A stretch of DNA of 32,307 nucleotides from Sheuella sp. (GTDB lineage: Bacteria; Pseudomonadota; Gammaproteobacteria; Burkholderiales; Burkholderiaceae_B), in the NCBI GenBank assembly GCA_030650995.1, contig JAUSCY010000079.1:1-32307 (forward strand). The letters are read 5' to 3'. Below the pieces are notes generated by a model. It worked only from the letters and a program-made list of their open reading frames with translations. It ran no database searches and had not been told where the DNA came from. The translations under genes were made by a program, and so were the position numbers. Shown in pieces: positions 8,646 to 16,460 of the stretch (positions within the stretch are counted from its first letter, which is position 1; every line of letters begins with the position of its first letter).

Positions 8646-9518
8646 ATGAATATTAGAAATCTTTTTAAACTCAGCGTTGCTGCAGTAGCCATTACATCTT
8701 TGTCTGCTTTCAGCCTCTCTGCAGTGCAGGCTCAAACCCCAGCAGCACCTGCTGCTGCGCCAGTCGCCAAACCAAAGGTTGAAATGCAATGGCTGGGTCA
8801 GGCTGGTTTTCGTATCACCTCACCCGGTGGCAAACTGATCGTGATCGACCCGTGGATCAAGGGCGGCCCTAAGGCCCCTGCGAACTACAAAGCCGATCTT
8901 GCTTCGATAGGTAAGATTGAGCTGCTGCTTGTCACCCACGCCCACGTCGATCATCTGGGTGATGCGCCTGAACTCGCCAAGATCAACAACACCAAACTCT
9001 ACGGCCCTGCAGATATGGTGACACCACTGATTTTGCTTGGAGTCCTACCTGCTGAGTTAGGACATCGATTTAACAAGACTGGTGCAGTCAAACCCTTACC
9101 TGGCATTAAAGTCACGGCTGTCCAGGCAGAACACTCCTCGCTGTTAGTACTGCCAAACCCTACTACCAACAAACCAGAACCTCACCCGGCAGGTGAAGCG
9201 ATGGGTTACATCATCGAGCTGGAGAATGGCTTCAAAATCTGGCATATGGGTGATACGGGCTTGTTTGGCGACATGAAATTTATTGCTGAGCATTACAAAC
9301 CGGATCTGGTCTTAATCCCGATCGGAGGCAATTTCACCATGGCCCCAGAAGATGCAGCCTTTGCTCTTAAAACCTGGATCAAACCAAAAGTCGTCATTCC
9401 CATGCATTACAACTCCAATCCACTGACCCCAGGCACACTGGCTGAATTCACTGCCGCAATGAAAGGCAGCACGATCAAAATCGTACCGATGACAGAAGGC
9501 CAGACAGTTTCCTTCTGA
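8646..9518 (+). CDS. Exported metallo-beta-lactamase-fold hydrolase (UPF0173-like)
   Basis: The 290-residue product has an N-terminal signal peptide (residues 1 to about 35, ending SAVQA-Q) and an Ala/Pro linker. The mature domain is a metallo-beta-lactamase fold of the UPF0173 metal-dependent hydrolase type (MQWLGQAGFRI, IDPWIKGGP). The zinc motif is THAHVDHLGD. Further metal ligands are probable in AEHSS, HMGDTGLFGD and the C-terminal PMHYN. An upstream ATG at 8586 is in frame, but the ATG at 8646 is preceded by AGGAA with a 5-base gap and begins the signal peptide, so it was chosen. Family members are mostly cytoplasmic; the signal peptide suggests a periplasmic role. The substrate is unknown. 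It has its own terminator. Confidence 0.85.
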   Translation: MNIRNLFKLSVAAVAITSLSAFSLSAVQAQTPAAPAAAPVAKPKVEMQWLGQAGFRITSPGGKLIVIDPWIKGGPKAPANYKADLASIGKIELLLVTHAHVDHLGDAPELAKINNTKLYGPADMVTPLILLGVLPAELGHRFNKTGAVKPLPGIKVTAVQAEHSSLLVLPNPTTNKPEPHPAGEAMGYIIELENGFKIWHMGDTGLFGDMKFIAEHYKPDLVLIPIGGNFTMAPEDAAFALKTWIKPKVVIPMHYNSNPLTPGTLAEFTAAMKGSTIKIVPMTEGQTVSF

Positions 9519-9540
9519 ATCATTTAATTGCGCATGCATA

Positions 9541-9579
9541 AAAAAATCCGGACCGCCTGTACTCGTCCGGATTTTTTTT
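9541..9579 (+). terminator. Intrinsic terminator after the UPF0173-like gene
   Basis: AAAAAATCCGGAC (9541-9553) and GTCCGGATTTTTTTT (9565-9579) form a long stem with an 11-base loop and a T-rich end. The A-rich left arm would also allow function on the minus strand. Confidence 0.9.
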
Positions 9580-9602
9580 AATCTAAAAATATCGAGAGAC
9601 AA

Positions 9603-10349
9603 ATGAATAAAGTCATGATGGTAACTGGAGCAGGTCGCGGCATTGGTGCGCAGATCGCGCTTCTCGCAGGCAAATCCGGCTATGACGTCGGGGTGAATTA
9701 TCAGCACAGCAAAGACGCTGCGATGGAGATTGTCAGACAGATACAGGCCTCTGGTAGCAGAGCGGTCGCAATTCAGGGAAACGCCGGAAACACTGACGAT
9801 GTGACACGGATGTTCAAAGAACTGGATGAGCAACTCGGTACGCTGGATGTATTGGTAAATAATGCAGGCATCCTTGCAAGCTATCGTGTTGACGATCTGG
9901 ACGTAGAGAACCTGATTAAAACTTTCGAAGCTAATGTCTTCAGCGCCTTTTACTGCTCACGTGAAGCTGTCAGGCGTATGTCTACTGCGCACGGTGGTCG
10001 TGGAGGCATCATCATCAATATGTCCTCAGTTGCCGCACGCATGGCGGCTGTAGCGGGTGGGACGGTGTACTGCGCCTCCAAGGGTGCCATGGATGCGTTC
10101 AATCACTCGCTGGCAAAAGAGGTCGCGTTAGAGGGCATCCGGGTCAACGCAGTTCGACCTGGATTAATTGATACAGAAATTCATGCGCCACGAGGGGGAT
10201 TGGAAAAAATGCACGAGTTAGCCAAGACCGGAGTCCCAATGGGTCGCACAGGCTTACCGCAAGAAGTTGCAAAAGCCGTGCTCTGGTTAGCTTCAGACGA
10301 TTCGTCCTATACACACGGATCCGTACTCGATGTGGCGGGTGGCCGCTAA
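9603..10349 (+). CDS. Short-chain dehydrogenase/reductase (SDR family)
   Basis: This 248-residue classical SDR has the cofactor motif TGAGRGIG (about 8-15), NNAG (about 85-88), the catalytic Ser in INMSSVAARM and the YxxxK pair in YCASKGAMDAF. The NYQHSKDAA stretch after the second strand suggests NADP(H) preference, though this is a guess. The C-terminus SVLDVAGGR is typical of FabG/YgfF-like oxidoreductases. The alcohol or ketone substrate cannot be assigned. It sits alone between a terminator and the convergent glycosyltransferase gene. Confidence 0.87.
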   Translation: MNKVMMVTGAGRGIGAQIALLAGKSGYDVGVNYQHSKDAAMEIVRQIQASGSRAVAIQGNAGNTDDVTRMFKELDEQLGTLDVLVNNAGILASYRVDDLDVENLIKTFEANVFSAFYCSREAVRRMSTAHGGRGGIIINMSSVAARMAAVAGGTVYCASKGAMDAFNHSLAKEVALEGIRVNAVRPGLIDTEIHAPRGGLEKMHELAKTGVPMGRTGLPQEVAKAVLWLASDDSSYTHGSVLDVAGGR

Positions 10350-10377
10350 GGTCACTTGGCCAATAATGACCACATCC

Positions 10378-11496
10378 CTAGCGACTGCCTGCGATATCAG
10401 GGGAACAAACAGATTTGACTGATATCGTATCCAGTCGCTTTGAGACCTGATTAAATATTTCATCTGGACTTGGATTTTTTAACCAGACCAACGTATCAAT
10501 CATGCGTTGGGTAGCGGTCTCCCACGAAAATAGCTTCGCTTGGTCGAGCGCCGAGGAACGACTCAGACGCAGCGCCTTTATACAGGCCCGATGAAGGTTT
10601 TCGTCAAGTACGCCAGCAGAGCTTTCACCAATGACATTGAGAGGACCAGCAACAGGGAAAGCCGCAACAGGCAACCCACAAGCCAACGCTTCAAGCATGG
10701 CCAGACCAAAGGTATCAGTAACACTTGGGAAAACAAAAACATCTGCCTGGCTATATAACTCAGCGAGCGCATCCTGGGTCAACACACCCAGATAACGGAC
10801 GCTCGGATAGTTATGTAGCAATTTAAGTGCCAGAGGACCTTCACCAGCTACCCATTTCTGTCCAGGTAAATCAAGTTTCAAAAAAGCTTCAATATTTTTT
10901 TCTATCGCGAGACGACCGACGTATAAAAATACTGGTTCATGCGCATTAATTGATTTTTGAATGGGGCGGGGAAAAAAAGTTGAATGATCCACTCCTTGCG
11001 CCCATTGCACCACATTAGAAAAACCATTTTTTAACAAATTCCTTTTGATCGTCGGAGTCGGTGCAAGCACGCCTGATGATGCAGAATGAAACTTACGAAA
11101 TATTTTATAGATCAAGGATGTAGGGATGCCCAGCCTTGCGTGCATAAACTCAGCAAAATGCGTATGGTAAGTAGTGGTAAATTGCCATCCATTTTTTAAT
11201 GCCGCTTTACGAGCTGCCCAACCCAAAGGGCCTTGCGTCGCAATATGCATGGCATCAGGATTAAACTCTTTAATGATGATCTCGACGCGCTTTGAGGTCG
11301 TTAAAGATAAACGCATCTCAGGATAAAGCGGAAACGGCAGTGTTTTAAATTGCGCAGGCGTTAATAATTCGACAGCAATTCCCATTTTCTCAAGCTGCAC
11401 AATGGAATGACTGATCGCTCTGACTACACCACTAACCTGAGTTGCTGCTGCGTCAGAAACAATCAGGAGACGTTCAATGACTGGTAGCGACATCAT
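10378..11496 (-). CDS. GT4 lipid glycosyltransferase, Agt-like (glycosyltransferase 1)
   Basis: The 372-residue GT4 enzyme (GT-B fold) has an N-terminal acceptor domain with HIATQGPLGWAARKAA, and a donor-binding domain with FLYVGRLAIEKN and the E-x7-E region FPSVTDTFGLAMLEALACGLP. It overlaps the 3' end of the PlcP-type gene by 23 bases. The start chosen is the ATG at 11496 (or 11493), just after AAAGGAG; the frame is open further upstream inside plcP. In phosphate-starved bacteria, PlcP followed by Agt converts phospholipids to diacylglycerol and then to glycosyl- or glucuronosyl-diacylglycerol. This arrangement makes that role very likely here. The sugar donor is not known. Similar GT4 proteins include mannosyltransferases and SQD2, so that remains an alternative. 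Confidence 0.82.
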   Translation of the reverse strand: MMSLPVIERLLIVSDAAATQVSGVVRAISHSIVQLEKMGIAVELLTPAQFKTLPFPLYPEMRLSLTTSKRVEIIIKEFNPDAMHIATQGPLGWAARKAALKNGWQFTTTYHTHFAEFMHARLGIPTSLIYKIFRKFHSASSGVLAPTPTIKRNLLKNGFSNVVQWAQGVDHSTFFPRPIQKSINAHEPVFLYVGRLAIEKNIEAFLKLDLPGQKWVAGEGPLALKLLHNYPSVRYLGVLTQDALAELYSQADVFVFPSVTDTFGLAMLEALACGLPVAAFPVAGPLNVIGESSAGVLDENLHRACIKALRLSRSSALDQAKLFSWETATQRMIDTLVWLKNPSPDEIFNQVSKRLDTISVKSVCSPDIAGSR

Positions 11497-12289
11497 CCAG
11501 CTCCTTTGGCGAGTGCGAGGTGCGATAAGGCCAGAAAACAACTTTAAGCTCACCCGATTCAGTTTCAATGATCGCCGACAGACTCTCTACCCAGTCACCG
11601 TCGTTGCAATACAAAATTCCATCTATGTCACGAATCTCTGGCTTATGAATGTGGCCACACAACACACCATCAAAGCCGCGACGCCTGGCTTCGTGAGTCA
11701 GGTTTTCTTCAAAAGCCGTGATAAAGGAAACGGCATTTTTTACTTTAGTTTTTAAAAATTGGGATAAAGACCAATACGAAAGACCACACTTATGCCGGGC
11801 GTGATTAAACCAGTTATTCAAATTCAAAATGACCGAATACAGACTATCGCCAAGGTAAGCCAACCACTTCGCATGCTGAATAATCCCATCGAACAGATCA
11901 CCATGTGTGATCCACAAAACACGACCATCGAGCAATGTGTGGGTTGTATCGTCAACAATTTTTATATCACCAAATGCCATACCGAGGAATTGACGAATCA
12001 CTTCATCATGATTTCCCGCAATGTATGTCACTTGCGTTCCTTTACGGGCTTTACGAAGTATTTTCTGTACTACATCGTTATGACTTTGTTTCCAATACCA
12101 GCTTTTCTTAAGTTGCCAACCGTCAACAATGTCACCAACAAGATATAGGTAGTCGGATTCATTCCACTTTAAAAAATCCAGTAAATAATCAGCTTTACAA
12201 CCTGAAGTACCCAAATGGATATCTGAAATCCATATCGCTCTGTGACGCATGGGACGTTGGTCTAATTCATGGGGCTCAGGTGGTTTCAT
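11474..12289 (-). CDS. plcP: PlcP-type phospholipase C (calcineurin-like metallophosphoesterase)
   Basis: The 271-residue protein carries the five metallophosphoesterase motifs: SDIHLG (D23, H25), GDIVDGW (D53), GNHDE (N93, H94), THGD (H129) and GHIHKPE near residue 210. Blocks such as KKSWYWKQSHNDVVQK, LRKARKGT and CNDGDWVES match the PlcP family, often annotated as UDP-2,3-diacylglucosamine diphosphatase. PlcP of Sinorhizobium meliloti hydrolyses phosphatidylcholine and related lipids to diacylglycerol during phosphate limitation. The ATG at 12289 is preferred over a TTG at 12298. It is co-transcribed with an Agt-like glycosyltransferase and preceded by PHO-box-like repeats. An LpxH-like hydrolase is the alternative, disfavoured by the neighbour gene and regulation. 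Confidence 0.86.
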   Translation of the reverse strand: MKPPEPHELDQRPMRHRAIWISDIHLGTSGCKADYLLDFLKWNESDYLYLVGDIVDGWQLKKSWYWKQSHNDVVQKILRKARKGTQVTYIAGNHDEVIRQFLGMAFGDIKIVDDTTHTLLDGRVLWITHGDLFDGIIQHAKWLAYLGDSLYSVILNLNNWFNHARHKCGLSYWSLSQFLKTKVKNAVSFITAFEENLTHEARRRGFDGVLCGHIHKPEIRDIDGILYCNDGDWVESLSAIIETESGELKVVFWPYRTSHSPKELDDVATSH

Positions 12290-12313
12290 GAGTATCAATG
12301 CTGAACCGTTTAT

Positions 12314-12353
12314 TTGACAACCTCATTACACCTATGTGACGGTTTAGTGACCC
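12314..12353 (-). promoter_or_regulatory. PHO-box-like tandem repeats upstream of plcP
   Basis: Read on the minus strand, the core GGGTCAC-TAAA-CCGTCAC (12353 down to 12336) is a near-consensus PHO box with two 7-bp half-sites and a 4-bp spacer. Two weaker half-sites continue in the same 11-bp phase: GTGTAAT (12331-12325) and TTGTCAA (12320-12314). The core is about 46 bases upstream of the plcP ATG. PhoB binding is inferred from the pattern and from the function of the operon. Confidence 0.75.
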
Positions 12354-12361
12354 TACAGCAC

Positions 12362-13072
12362 TCAGCCCGAAAATTTACAGTGTTCGATCAGTACAAAATC
12401 AGCTCCGCGCTCAGGCTCAGCAAAGATAGCCAGAGAATCAAACATGCAATCAGGTAAAAATTCAAACTGATCACGCGCGCACTGCATGATTGACTGAATC
12501 TGTAGCTCTGAACAATCCCTTAATGGCCCTGTCAGCGAGAGATGAAAGCGAAAATGCTCAAGGACGTGTGGATACCCCCATCTCAACAGCATCGAGTCCT
12601 TTGCAAGACTCAAACCGGCGGTGCGACGACGTAACAACTCATCTGGTGGCAAAGGTGCAGAAAGAGTATGCAACTGCGTCACACATGCTCTTTCAACTCT
12701 ACAAATATCGGTGACATCTCCAGCCGGAGTAAGTGCCAGAAAATCATCCAGTCGACTCACATGTAATTTAGGTAATCTGAAAGGTTTGATTTGCGAGCAG
12801 ATCATCACCAAGGCATCTTGGAGTTGCTTAAAGCTTGCATCGGCACGTAAAGAAAAAGGAGCCTTCATCGTGGCATGCCAGCCGTACCGGCGCGGTGCAG
12901 AGGTCAGCTGGCTGAACTTTTCGGGTGCGATCAATGCTGGGCATGTCTGGCTCAGTGCAAGCTGTCGATTCGAACAACGCCCGAGCCAATGGCTGCCAGC
13001 ATTCCACCAATCACTATCTGATTGAGGCGCAAAATAAATTGCATAGCGATAAATATTTTTTAACATAGTCAT
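12362..13072 (-). CDS. Phosphonate-operon 2H phosphoesterase (DUF1045)
   Basis: The 236-residue product matches the DUF1045 'phosphonate metabolism protein' family (starts KNIYRYAIYFAP; contains RYGWHATMKAPF and FRFHLSLTG). The two H-x-T/S motifs, H66-A-T68 and H177-L-S179, define the 2H phosphoesterase superfamily, whose members hydrolyse cyclic phosphates. It is divergent from phnG. No phnP is present in the window, so it may do the PhnP step: opening 5-phosphoribosyl 1,2-cyclic phosphate made by C-P lyase. The start is uncertain: ATG at 13072 or 13066. The frame is open to 13105, but that start would lie inside the PHO-box array. Family call firm; reaction inferred. Confidence 0.83.
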   Translation of the reverse strand: MTMLKNIYRYAIYFAPQSDSDWWNAGSHWLGRCSNRQLALSQTCPALIAPEKFSQLTSAPRRYGWHATMKAPFSLRADASFKQLQDALVMICSQIKPFRLPKLHVSRLDDFLALTPAGDVTDICRVERACVTQLHTLSAPLPPDELLRRRTAGLSLAKDSMLLRWGYPHVLEHFRFHLSLTGPLRDCSELQIQSIMQCARDQFEFLPDCMFDSLAIFAEPERGADFVLIEHCKFSG

Positions 13073-13098
13073 CAGATTTGAAAATTTAAGGCAAACGC

Positions 13099-13160
13099 GT
13101 GTCATATAAATGAAATAACCGCGTCATCTATTTGTTATGTGACTGTCACTAAACATACAC
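13099..13160 (+). promoter_or_regulatory. Six-fold PHO-box-like array upstream of phnG
   Basis: Seven-base half-sites occur every 11 bp: GTGTCAT (13099), ATGAAAT (13110), GCGTCAT (13121), TTGTTAT (13132), CTGTCAC (13143) and CATACAC (13154), separated by four-base AT-leaning spacers. The sites at 13099, 13121 and 13143 are closest to CTGTCAT/C; the alternating ones are degenerate. A possible -10 element, TAAGAT, lies at 13171-13176, ten bases after the last half-site, which is the spacing expected when PhoB replaces -35 recognition. Transcription of phnGHIJKLM under PhoB is inferred. Confidence 0.72.
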
Positions 13161-13230
13161 ACTGGATATTTAAGATGGTTGACTTCGTTGTAACCGCAAT
13201 GAACTCAATTTCTTAAACAATATCAGGCCT

Positions 13231-13731
13231 ATGTTGCAATCTGCTGACAGCACGACTCAAACCTGCAGTGAGACTCGCTCACAATGGATAGCACTACTCG
13301 CACGGGCTCCCATCAATCTTCTTGAACAAGCGCTTGGAGATCAATCTGATGAGCAACCTGAGTGGCTGAGAAAACCGGAAACCGGTCTCATGATGATAGA
13401 AGCCAGAGCAGGCGGTACAGGAGAGCGGTTTAATCTTGGCGAGATCAGTATTACCAGATGTGCATTGAGATTAAATGACAGCCGAGCTGATGCTCCTGTT
13501 GGCATTGCCTATGTACTGGGACGCTCACACAAACACGCCAGGCTGGCAGCCATGCTAGATGCCATGTTTTTGACGATGGCTGATCCGTCATCCAAAGAAA
13601 AAATACTCGCTCCAATCAAACAACATCTGCAGGAACAGCGTACCAGCCGCGAGCGACGTACTGCAACAAGCAAAGTCGAGTTTTTTACTATCGCGAGAGA
13701 GTCCGGCACCAATGATGAGTCAGAGGAATAA
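13231..13731 (+). CDS. phnG: C-P lyase core subunit PhnG
   Basis: This 166-residue protein (E. coli PhnG is about 150) is part of the PhnGHIJ core complex. With PhnI, PhnH and PhnL it attaches the phosphonate to C1 of the ribose of ATP, displacing adenine. Recognisable blocks are RSQWIALLARA, TGLMMIEARAGGTGERFNLGEISITRCALRL and the His-bearing YVLGRSHKHARLAAMLDA. It is the first gene of the phnGHIJKLM operon; phnH starts two bases after its stop. A strong ribosome-binding site is not obvious before the ATG at 13231. Confidence 0.95.
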   Translation: MLQSADSTTQTCSETRSQWIALLARAPINLLEQALGDQSDEQPEWLRKPETGLMMIEARAGGTGERFNLGEISITRCALRLNDSRADAPVGIAYVLGRSHKHARLAAMLDAMFLTMADPSSKEKILAPIKQHLQEQRTSRERRTATSKVEFFTIARESGTNDESEE

Positions 13732-13733
13732 GC

Positions 13734-14387
13734 ATGCCAACCATTGATCTATCAAAAGTCGGCGCGGGATTTAATGATCCAGTTCATGACAGTCAGCAGG
13801 TTTTCAGGAATTCTCTTCAGGCTCTATCCCATCCCGGAGAGATTGTTGGACTAACAATCCACAAAGGAATCCTGAAACACACTCAACCAAGTGCTGCCGC
13901 ACTATTGCTTGCACTGCTCGATTCAGATAGTCGCCTATGGACAACGCCGACTATCGCTGCGAGTGACACAGCACACTGGATTGTTTTTCATACTAATTGC
14001 AAGCTTGTTACAAACCCTGCCGAGGCTGACTTTGCATGGATTGAAAGCATAGAAGACTTACCAGAATTAAGCAGTTTTAATCAAGGTACAGATGAGTATC
14101 CCGAACTTTCAACGACTTGTCTGATCAATGTTACCGGCTTTGAAAGCGATACAGACGCACAACAGAATTTGACACTACAGGGACCGGGAATTCCTGACAC
14201 CCGCCAACTATCCCTGGGTTCTGTTTCTATTACACAACTCAATCACTTTCTCAGCCAGTGGCGTGCCAACAAACTGCTCTTTCCAAAAGGAGTAGATGTT
14301 TTTCTTTGTGCACCCCATCAAATTGCAGGTTTGCCGCGAACAGTACATCTGTCGCGGACTGAATCGACTCCATTCAATAAAGGCTGA
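13734..14387 (+). CDS. phnH: C-P lyase core subunit PhnH
   Basis: The 217-residue product matches PhnH, a structural partner of PhnG, PhnI and PhnJ in the carbon-phosphorus lyase core. Characteristic stretches are the N-terminal GFNDPVHDSQQVFRNSLQALSHPGEI, the central LLALLDSDSRLWTTP, and near the C-terminus FPKGVDVFLCAPHQIAGLPRTV. It is slightly longer than the E. coli protein (about 194), mainly through a looser middle region around residues 130-150. Two bases separate it from phnG and two from phnI, so the genes are tightly co-translated. Confidence 0.95.
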   Translation: MPTIDLSKVGAGFNDPVHDSQQVFRNSLQALSHPGEIVGLTIHKGILKHTQPSAAALLLALLDSDSRLWTTPTIAASDTAHWIVFHTNCKLVTNPAEADFAWIESIEDLPELSSFNQGTDEYPELSTTCLINVTGFESDTDAQQNLTLQGPGIPDTRQLSLGSVSITQLNHFLSQWRANKLLFPKGVDVFLCAPHQIAGLPRTVHLSRTESTPFNKG

Positions 14388-14389
14388 AT

Positions 14390-15553
14390 ATGTACGTTGC
14401 CGTAAAAGGTGGTGAACAAGCCATCCTCAATAGTTACCGCCTACTTGAAACACAACGCAGGGGTGATCTGACTGTACCGGAATTAAGCATTGCCCAAATC
14501 ATGCAGCAGATGAAACTTGCTGTTGATCGTGTGATGACAGAAGGTTCTGTTTATGACAAGGAACTCGCGGCGCTCGCAATTAAACAAGCGAGCGGAGACC
14601 TGATAGAAGCGATATTTCTGCTCAGGGCCTATCGCGCAACCCTTCCCCGTTTAGGGTCAACCAAACCCCTCAATACAGGAAAGATGCAGCTTGATCGGCG
14701 CATCTCTGCAACATTCAAGGACTTGCCTGGTGGCCAGATTCTTGGGCCTACTTACGATTACACGCAAAGATTACTGGATTTCTCTCTACTCGCGTCTCAA
14801 GACGATATTGCTTCTTCACAAGCAGCAGTAGCGAATCAAATGCAGAACATCAACCATGCGTCAGCAGAAGAATCACATGTAGAGGCGTGCAAACAAACTA
14901 CTGCAACAAAAGTAATCGAATTACTCAATCAGGAAAATCTGATTGAAAAATATCCAGTACCTCCTGGTGATCCCGCCCCAAATGATTTAACACGCAAACC
15001 CGTGAAATTCCCGGCAGACCGTGCGACCCGCTTGCAAAACCTCGCAAGAGGTGACGAAGGATTCCTCTTATCCATGGCCTACTCTACACAGAGAGGATAT
15101 GCGCATAGCCATCCCTTTGTGGGTGAAATCCGACTAGGAACATTAGAGATTGAAATTGAACCCGAAGAGCTTGGCTTTGTTATCTCTATTGGTGATATTG
15201 AAGTGACCGAGTGCGAAATGGTGAATCAATTCGCAGGCAGTAAAAAGGAACCCCCGAAATTCACACGCGGCTATGGACTAGCCTTTGGTCATAGCGAAAG
15301 AAAAGCAATGGCGATGAGCCTTGTTGATCGCTCTCTCAGAGCTGCGGAGCTCGGGGAAGAAGTCAAATCACCAGCACAAATGCCTGAATTTGTTCTCTCG
15401 CACAGCGATAGTCTCGAGGCATCAGGCTTTGTACAGCATCTTAAATTGCCGCATTACGTCGACTTTCAGGCTGAACTGGATTTAGTCAGAAAAATGCGTG
15501 CCCACTCAACCCAGCAATCAGATAAAGATAATGAGGTTGAGCGCAATGCCTAA
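14390..15553 (+). CDS. phnI: C-P lyase core subunit PhnI
   Basis: PhnI (387 residues here, about 354 in E. coli) is the nucleosidase component that enables exchange of adenine on ATP for the phosphonate. Family hallmarks are MYVAVKGGEQAILNSYRLLE at the start, SAEESHVEACKQT, the MAYSTQRGYAHSHPFVGEIRLG block, and ECEMVNQF followed by TRGYGLAFGHSERKAMAMSLVDRSL near the C-terminus. A variable low-complexity stretch after residue 140 and a polar tail explain the extra length. Its last eight bases overlap the preferred phnJ start. Confidence 0.95.
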   Translation: MYVAVKGGEQAILNSYRLLETQRRGDLTVPELSIAQIMQQMKLAVDRVMTEGSVYDKELAALAIKQASGDLIEAIFLLRAYRATLPRLGSTKPLNTGKMQLDRRISATFKDLPGGQILGPTYDYTQRLLDFSLLASQDDIASSQAAVANQMQNINHASAEESHVEACKQTTATKVIELLNQENLIEKYPVPPGDPAPNDLTRKPVKFPADRATRLQNLARGDEGFLLSMAYSTQRGYAHSHPFVGEIRLGTLEIEIEPEELGFVISIGDIEVTECEMVNQFAGSKKEPPKFTRGYGLAFGHSERKAMAMSLVDRSLRAAELGEEVKSPAQMPEFVLSHSDSLEASGFVQHLKLPHYVDFQAELDLVRKMRAHSTQQSDKDNEVERNA

Positions 15554-16460
15554 TTTATTGAATTCCGAAAATACTCAGGCTACAGGCGAGGATAGTTTTG
15601 TCGGGGATAGCTTTAACTTTGCCTATCTGGACGAGCGCACCAAGCGCATGATCCGGCGTGCCATCCTTAAAGCAGTAGCGATTCCGGGTTATCAGGTCCC
15701 TTTTGGTTCGCGTGAAATGCCTCTGCCCTACGGCTGGGGCACTGGTGGTATCCAAGTCACAGCATCAATCATCGGTCAGTCAGACGTGCTGAAGGTCATT
15801 GACCAAGGGTCTGACGATACGGTCAATGCTGTGAATATCCGTCGATTTTTTCAACGTACAACGCAAGTGTCGATCACGACACGCACATCAGAAGCAACAT
15901 TAATTCAAACCCGTCACCGGATACCTGAACATCCACTGAACGAAAATCAAATCCTCGTTTATCAGGTTCCTGTCCCTGAACCCATGCAGTGGTTAGAGCC
16001 GCGCGAGAGTGAAACACGTACCTTGCATGGCTTGGCAGAGTATGGGCTCATGCACGTAGAGCTCTATGAAGACATCTCACGATACGGTCATATCGCTACA
16101 ACTTATGACTATCCCGTACTCGTCAATGATCGTTACATCATGTCGCCCTCGCCTATCCCGAAATTTGATAATCCCAAAATGCATATGAATCCAGCCTTAC
16201 AACTATTCGGTGCTGGCAGGGAAAAACGTATTTATGCTGTTCCGCCTTACACAAAAGTAGAAAGTCTGGGTTTTGAAGACCATCCCTTCGAAATACAGAA
16301 GTGGGATGCAGTCTGTGAGCTCTGTCAGGCGTCAGACAGCTTTCTCGATGAAGTCATTACAGATGATCAAGGTACGCGTATTCATGTTTGCTCAGACTCT
16401 GACTACTGTCAGACCAGGCAAGACGAACAGCAAGTCAGTCATAGTCAGGCACAGCTATGA
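15546..16460 (+). CDS. phnJ: C-P lyase radical SAM subunit PhnJ
   Basis: PhnJ is the radical S-adenosylmethionine enzyme that cleaves the carbon-phosphorus bond of ribose-1-phosphonate-5-phosphate, giving the alkane and 5-phosphoribosyl 1,2-cyclic phosphate. The product (304 residues; E. coli about 281) carries the conserved core FNFAYLDERTKRMIRRAIL, and the C-terminal cysteines in CELC and CSDSDYC are spaced C-x2-C-x21-C-x5-C as in E. coli. Those residues supply the iron-sulfur ligands and the catalytic Cys. The N-terminal extension is poorly conserved, so the start is uncertain: the ATG at 15546, with GAGG at 15533-15536, is preferred; 15531 and 15498 are alternatives. Confidence 0.96.
   Translation: MPNLLNSENTQATGEDSFVGDSFNFAYLDERTKRMIRRAILKAVAIPGYQVPFGSREMPLPYGWGTGGIQVTASIIGQSDVLKVIDQGSDDTVNAVNIRRFFQRTTQVSITTRTSEATLIQTRHRIPEHPLNENQILVYQVPVPEPMQWLEPRESETRTLHGLAEYGLMHVELYEDISRYGHIATTYDYPVLVNDRYIMSPSPIPKFDNPKMHMNPALQLFGAGREKRIYAVPPYTKVESLGFEDHPFEIQKWDAVCELCQASDSFLDEVITDDQGTRIHVCSDSDYCQTRQDEQQVSHSQAQL

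Noticed and set aside
10350-10371. Possible hairpin between the SDR gene and glycosyltransferase 1
   Set aside because: Only five base pairs (GGTCA/TGACC) with a long loop and no T run on either strand.
15498-15545. Upstream ATG giving PhnJ 16 extra residues
   Set aside because: The added residues overlap phnI and are not part of PhnJ; ATG 15546 has a better placed GAGG.
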